From Lachnospiraceae bacterium EP-SM-12S-S03 (GTDB taxonomy: Bacteria; Bacillota; Clostridia; Lachnospirales; Lachnospiraceae), in assembly GCA_020540725.1 (NCBI GenBank), contig JAJBSL010000040.1, forward strand, positions 1 through 17,119: 17,119 nucleotides of DNA. The letters run 5' to 3'. Each line of letters starts with the position of its first letter. The stretch's first letter is position 1. The notes under the pieces are model-generated. The model made no database searches. It was not told the origin of the DNA and saw only the letters and a list, made by a program, of their open reading frames with translations. Below are positions 14,871 to 17,119 of this stretch, piece after piece. The position numbers were made by a program, and so were the translations under genes.

Positions 14871-15512
14871 ATGTTGTATATTATCGATAGTGCAAACGAT
14901 GAGGAAATTCAAGAAGCATTAGCTTTAGGCGCATGCGGAATTACTGCAAACCCTACTATGTATCTTAAAAATAACCAAAATTTCTATTCTTTTCTCATGA
15001 AATATTCAAAACTAGAACTTCCATTTTTAAGTGGAGAAGTTATAGGGGAAAACCTTGACGAAATGTTGGAAGAAATAGAGAAAATTGTAAGTATTAGTCC
15101 TGATATTATTATCAAATTGAACTTCTCCAAAACGGCTCTCAAACTGTGCAATATTCTTAAGAAAAGAGGAATCCGTACTGCTATCACTCTTATTTTTACA
15201 ATCAATCAAGCAGTTGCCGCAATTAATGCCGGTGCTAACTTTTTGTTCCCATTCATCGGAAGAAGTGATGAATATGGACTTGATGGAATGAAATTAGTAA
15301 CATCAATCCAACAAATAATTATTAAAAATAATTACCCTATATCAGTAGTAGCAGCTTCTATAAAAAATATTCATCAATTAGAAGTTCTTGCAGAATCCGG
15401 AATAGACTACGCAGCAATTCCCTATTCTCTTTATGAAAAATCACTAGAGCATCCTCTTACAAAAAAGAATAATGAATCTTTTGTTTCTGACTGGAACAAC
15501 GTAAAAAAATAA
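14871..15512 (+). CDS. Transaldolase / fructose-6-phosphate aldolase-like protein
   Basis: A 213-residue cytoplasmic TIM-barrel protein of the small transaldolase subfamily (typical length about 210-220). Seen: Asp6 in IIDSA, ITANPT at 24-29, the Schiff-base lysine Lys82 in IIIKLNF, FPFIGRSDEYG at 126-136 with Arg131, and VAASIKN at 160-166 with Ser163. These correspond to the catalytic landmarks of E. coli FSA and TalB. The segment after the lysine (LNFS rather than VPVT) is unusual, as is FIGR where FSA has YVNR, so the choice of donor and acceptor may differ. AGGAGA precedes the ATG by 8 nt. It is transcribed away from the alcohol dehydrogenase gene, and shared control through the palindrome between them is likely. 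Confidence 0.85.
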   Translation: MLYIIDSANDEEIQEALALGACGITANPTMYLKNNQNFYSFLMKYSKLELPFLSGEVIGENLDEMLEEIEKIVSISPDIIIKLNFSKTALKLCNILKKRGIRTAITLIFTINQAVAAINAGANFLFPFIGRSDEYGLDGMKLVTSIQQIIIKNNYPISVVAASIKNIHQLEVLAESGIDYAAIPYSLYEKSLEHPLTKKNNESFVSDWNNVKK

Positions 15513-15526
15513 GTTCTAAGCTAATA

Positions 15527-15559
15527 GTTGGGATGAGATTTTATAAATCCCACCCCAAC
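15527..15559 (-). terminator. Hairpin downstream of the aldolase-like gene and toxin remnant
   Basis: Two 14-base arms flank a 5-base loop. As minus-strand RNA all 14 positions can pair (two as G-U); as plus-strand RNA two A-C mismatches appear. No T-run follows directly on either strand, so termination is uncertain. The better pairing on the minus strand suggests it ended transcripts coming through the toxin-like remnant. Confidence 0.4.
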
Positions 15560-15596
15560 ATCAACTCAGAAACAACATACTTCTTCTTTACTTGTA

Positions 15597-15740
15597 TTAT
15601 ATATCACTATAGTGATAACGACATGGTAAAATATAGACATGTCCTTCATCTATACTATAAATCAATCGATCCTTATCATTAATACGTCTGCTTCAAAAAA
15701 CATCAAAATTTTCTCTCAATGGTTCTGGCTTTCCAATACC
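15597..15740 (-). pseudogene. yoeB: YoeB/Txe-type toxin remnant with in-frame stop
   Basis: Reading the minus strand from 15740, the frame gives GIGKPEPLRENFDVF, a TGA stop at 15695-15693, then SRRINDKDRLIYSIDEGHVY and an ending with CRYHY before TAA. This is the C-terminal half of a YoeB/Txe mRNA-cleaving toxin: the GKPEPL, SRRI, DRLIY and CRYHY blocks are hallmarks. The stop falls exactly where the family has Trp (FWSRRI), so TGG has become TGA. Upstream of 15740 the N-terminal half is not readable in one frame; a short YLDL-like piece in another frame hints at deletion or frameshift. No YefM/Axe antitoxin gene is recognisable. The remainder of the 15513-15919 gap shows nothing else that I can name. 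Confidence 0.8.
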
Positions 15741-15919
15741 CTCATTCCAAATCCAAATAGCGTTCCACTTGTCCCGAATATATCAAAGAGTTATAATAGC
15801 TTGTTCGCTTTGTTCATTTACTGCGAACATGTGTTTTGAGGATTGAATTCCTTGATTTTACTGAGCTTTTCTATATCTTTTTCTTTGTTTGTTCACGGCT
15901 GGTAACACTATAACATTTT

Positions 15920-16699
15920 CTATGATGAAATAAACATCCCGTATTCCTTCGGCACATTTAGAATCCCATCTGTTGTATTTTTTATTAAAATATCTTTTAT
16001 TACTTGTTTCGGTACACTATTTAATGATGTCATACTAGAAAGGGAATAGATATATTCCACCATATCGTCGATATTAGTAACTGCCAACGAATCAATATAT
16101 TCTATTTTTTCAACTTCTGAAAAAGTTGTCCTCAAAATCTTATCTCCGTTTTGTAGTGTGAAATTCTTATTAACACTATCTTCAACTCCATATTCGGATA
16201 AGATTTTCGAAAGATACTCTATAATTCCATGCTCCCCATATGTTGCACAATAAAAAATACCACCATTTTTTAATACGCGGCGCACCTCAGCTAATCCCTT
16301 TTCTATATTAGGTACATGATATAACATCATATTTGCAATAACAACATCAAAACTATCATCTTCATAAGATATTTTCTCAATATCCAAAACTTTATATTCT
16401 ATATTTTCATAATCACCTACTATTTCTTTTGTTGTTTCTACCATTCCATCTGAAAAATCGGAAAGTATTAATCGGGAACAAGTACTAATCAAAGACTCTC
16501 TCCCTTTCCACATATCTCCTGTTCCGCATCCTAACTCTAATACACTTGCGCCTTTATCAATTCTATAATTTGAAACTATCCAATTTCCAAACCCCATCTT
16601 ATTTGTTGAATATTTATCATGAATAGATATTCTTGTATTTAAATTATTTGCAGTAGCATATTGTTGTTTTACAACGAACGTATTATTTATCTTGCTCAT
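15920..16699 (-). CDS. Class I SAM-dependent methyltransferase
   Basis: A 259-residue cytoplasmic methyltransferase. Seen: motif I VLELGCGTGDMW at 53-64 for SAM binding, an acidic end of strand 2 (LSDFSDGMVE, Asp81), VLDIEKISYEDDSFDVVIAN at 104-123 as motifs II-III, LYHVPNIEKGLAEVRRVLKN after it, and GGIFYCAT. This is a methyltransf_11/25-type domain of residues about 50-155 followed by a 100-residue C-terminal part that may bind substrate. I chose the start at 16699 because GGAGG lies 6-7 nt before it; the upstream in-frame ATG at 16747 has none. It is a single gene between tRNA-Trp and a decayed toxin gene, a position typical of accessory genes. The substrate is unknown. Confidence 0.88.
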   Translation of the reverse strand: MSKINNTFVVKQQYATANNLNTRISIHDKYSTNKMGFGNWIVSNYRIDKGASVLELGCGTGDMWKGRESLISTCSRLILSDFSDGMVETTKEIVGDYENIEYKVLDIEKISYEDDSFDVVIANMMLYHVPNIEKGLAEVRRVLKNGGIFYCATYGEHGIIEYLSKILSEYGVEDSVNKNFTLQNGDKILRTTFSEVEKIEYIDSLAVTNIDDMVEYIYSLSSMTSLNSVPKQVIKDILIKNTTDGILNVPKEYGMFISS

Positions 16700-16730
16700 A
16701 CCTAACCTCCGAAAATTCAAACTTTTCTTA

Positions 16731-16760
16731 ATTATATTATATTTCATATCTACACAACAA
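16731..16760 (-). promoter_or_regulatory. Promoter candidate for the methyltransferase gene
   Basis: A perfect TATAAT on the minus strand (16736-16731) is preceded 18 nt upstream by TTGTTG (16760-16755), which matches the -35 consensus only at its first three bases. A second overlapping TATAAT lies just upstream. The region is so AT-rich that the call is tentative. Confidence 0.35.
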
Positions 16761-16893
16761 CTTTATTTTTTATTTATATGTTCTTTTCATCTATTCGTAA
16801 AACCTTTGACATATTTACTGTTATTCCATTATACAAAAATCATTTCCTCTATCCATGTTTATATTTTTTTATTAAATTTATATTTTTGACCAC

Positions 16894-16919
16894 AAAAAAA
16901 CCGTCGAAAATCGACGGTT
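16894..16919 (-). terminator. Intrinsic terminator after tRNA-Trp
   Basis: On the minus strand AACCGTCGA and TCGACGGTT form a perfect 9-bp stem with a 3-base loop, followed directly by a run of T. It begins 6 nt after the tRNA 3' end and should end the rRNA-tRNA transcript. Confidence 0.92.
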
Positions 16920-16924
16920 CCTAA

Positions 16925-16995
16925 CAGGGGATGAGAGAATCGAACTCCCACCAAAAGTTTTGGAGACTCCTATCATACCATTTGACCAATCCCCT
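16925..16995 (-). tRNA. tRNA-Trp (anticodon CCA)
   Basis: The 71-nt gene folds into a full cloverleaf: acceptor AGGGGAT/ATCCCCT (7 bp), D-arm GTCA-AATGGTA-TGAT, anticodon arm GGAGT-CTCCAAA-ACTTT with CCA in the loop, a 4-nt variable loop, T-arm GGGAG-TTCGATT-CTCTC, and discriminator G. The anticodon stem contains two G-U pairs at its top, so it is weak. The 3' CCA is not encoded (the next bases are TTA). It lies downstream of a 23S rRNA gene on the same strand and ahead of a strong terminator, so it is probably the last gene of the rRNA operon. Confidence 0.92.
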
Positions 16996-17001
16996 ATATT
17001 G

Positions 17002-17039
17002 TATGAAGAAAGCACTTGGTTTTTACCAAATGCTTCATA
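17002..17039 (-). other. Long hairpin in the 23S-tRNA spacer
   Basis: GCACTTGGT (17012-17020) pairs with ACCAAATGC (17025-17033), with one pair that is G-U only in the minus-strand RNA. After a 4-nt bulge, TATGAA (17002-17007) pairs with TTCATA (17034-17039). The stem stands between the 23S end and the tRNA and has no T-run, which suits an rRNA/tRNA processing site better than a terminator. Confidence 0.5.
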
Positions 17040-17099
17040 TTTTATGTACCTTCAAAACCACATACAAGAAATCATCCTTTGTTCTTCCTTAAACCGTCC

Positions 17100-17119
17100 T
17101 GGTTATGCCCTCGACCGAT
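17100..17119 (-). rRNA. 23S rRNA, extreme 3' end (partial)
   Basis: The minus strand at the window edge reads ATCGGTCGAGGGCATAACC, which matches the conserved 3' end of bacterial 23S rRNA (compare E. coli GAACCGTGAGGCTTAACC). GCATAACC would pair with the 5' end of the same 23S molecule. Only about 20 bases are inside the window, so the exact end is approximate. The following spacer contains GTGGTTTTGAAGGTACA, which resembles rRNA-operon spacers of Lachnospiraceae as I recall them. Confidence 0.75.

Noticed and set aside
15602..15617. Perfect 16-bp palindrome TATCACTATAGTGATA, similar to the TATCAC elements near 7250
   Set aside because: It is explained by codons for the conserved toxin C-terminus (RYHYSD) and is not near a promoter.
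15693..15695. TGA as recoded Trp or selenocysteine in the toxin remnant
   Set aside because: Other genes in the window use TGG for Trp and TGA as stop, and the N-terminal half is also lost, so ordinary pseudogenisation fits.
15639..15839. 66-codon plus-strand ORF
   Set aside because: It is antisense to the toxin remnant, whose family motifs are clear; no ribosome site or recognisable features support it.

Overview
The window looks like a chromosomal segment from an AT-rich, Gram-positive gut-type Clostridia, most likely a Lachnospiraceae member. The signs are low GC, strong AGGAGG-type ribosome binding sites before almost every gene, a lipoprotein-type solute-binding protein, a PRD regulator, a short YitT protein, and an rRNA operon end with a tRNA-Trp next to it. 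The taxonomic call is inference from gene style; no marker gene is complete.

Left part (about 1-7103, all minus strand): a complete oligopeptide-type ABC importer in the order permease B, permease C, ATPase D, ATPase F, lipoprotein A. A MATE-family efflux pump follows only 30 nt behind it. Gaps inside the operon are -4 to 61 nt, so it is probably one transcript starting near 7226-7254. The first 133 bases hold only a 20-codon ORF that looks like a gene remnant.

Middle (7104-10458): a 253-bp divergent control region separates the importer from a plus-strand cluster: a YheO/DauR-type PAS-HTH regulator, an APH-fold small-molecule kinase, and an M24 Xaa-Pro aminopeptidase. The control region carries two well-spaced sigma-A promoters facing away from each other. 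Repeated TATCAC(G) elements lie over and between them, which suggests that the YheO-type protein controls both directions. The simplest reading is uptake of peptides, release of residues from X-Pro bonds, and phosphorylation of some product; the kinase substrate is unknown.

Right-middle (10500-15512): a BglG/LicR-type PRD regulator with a PTS-IIB-like tail, then a promoter, a divergent ribulose-phosphate-3-epimerase-like protein tightly coupled to a short YitT membrane protein, and a bidirectional terminator. Beyond it lie a minus-strand iron-dependent alcohol dehydrogenase and a divergent plus-strand transaldolase/fructose-6-phosphate-aldolase-like protein. A 30-bp imperfect palindrome sits between the last two. 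No PTS permease is present although the regulator has PTS-sensing domains. The set (epimerase-like, aldolase-like, dehydrogenase) suggests metabolism of a sugar or sugar phosphate that I cannot name.

Right end (15513-17119, minus strand): a broken YoeB/Txe-type toxin relic with an in-frame stop, a SAM-dependent methyltransferase, an intrinsic terminator, tRNA-Trp(CCA), a long spacer hairpin, and the last 20 or so bases of a 23S rRNA. No 5S gene lies between the 23S end and the tRNA. Nothing in the window is a clear mobile element, prophage or CRISPR array.
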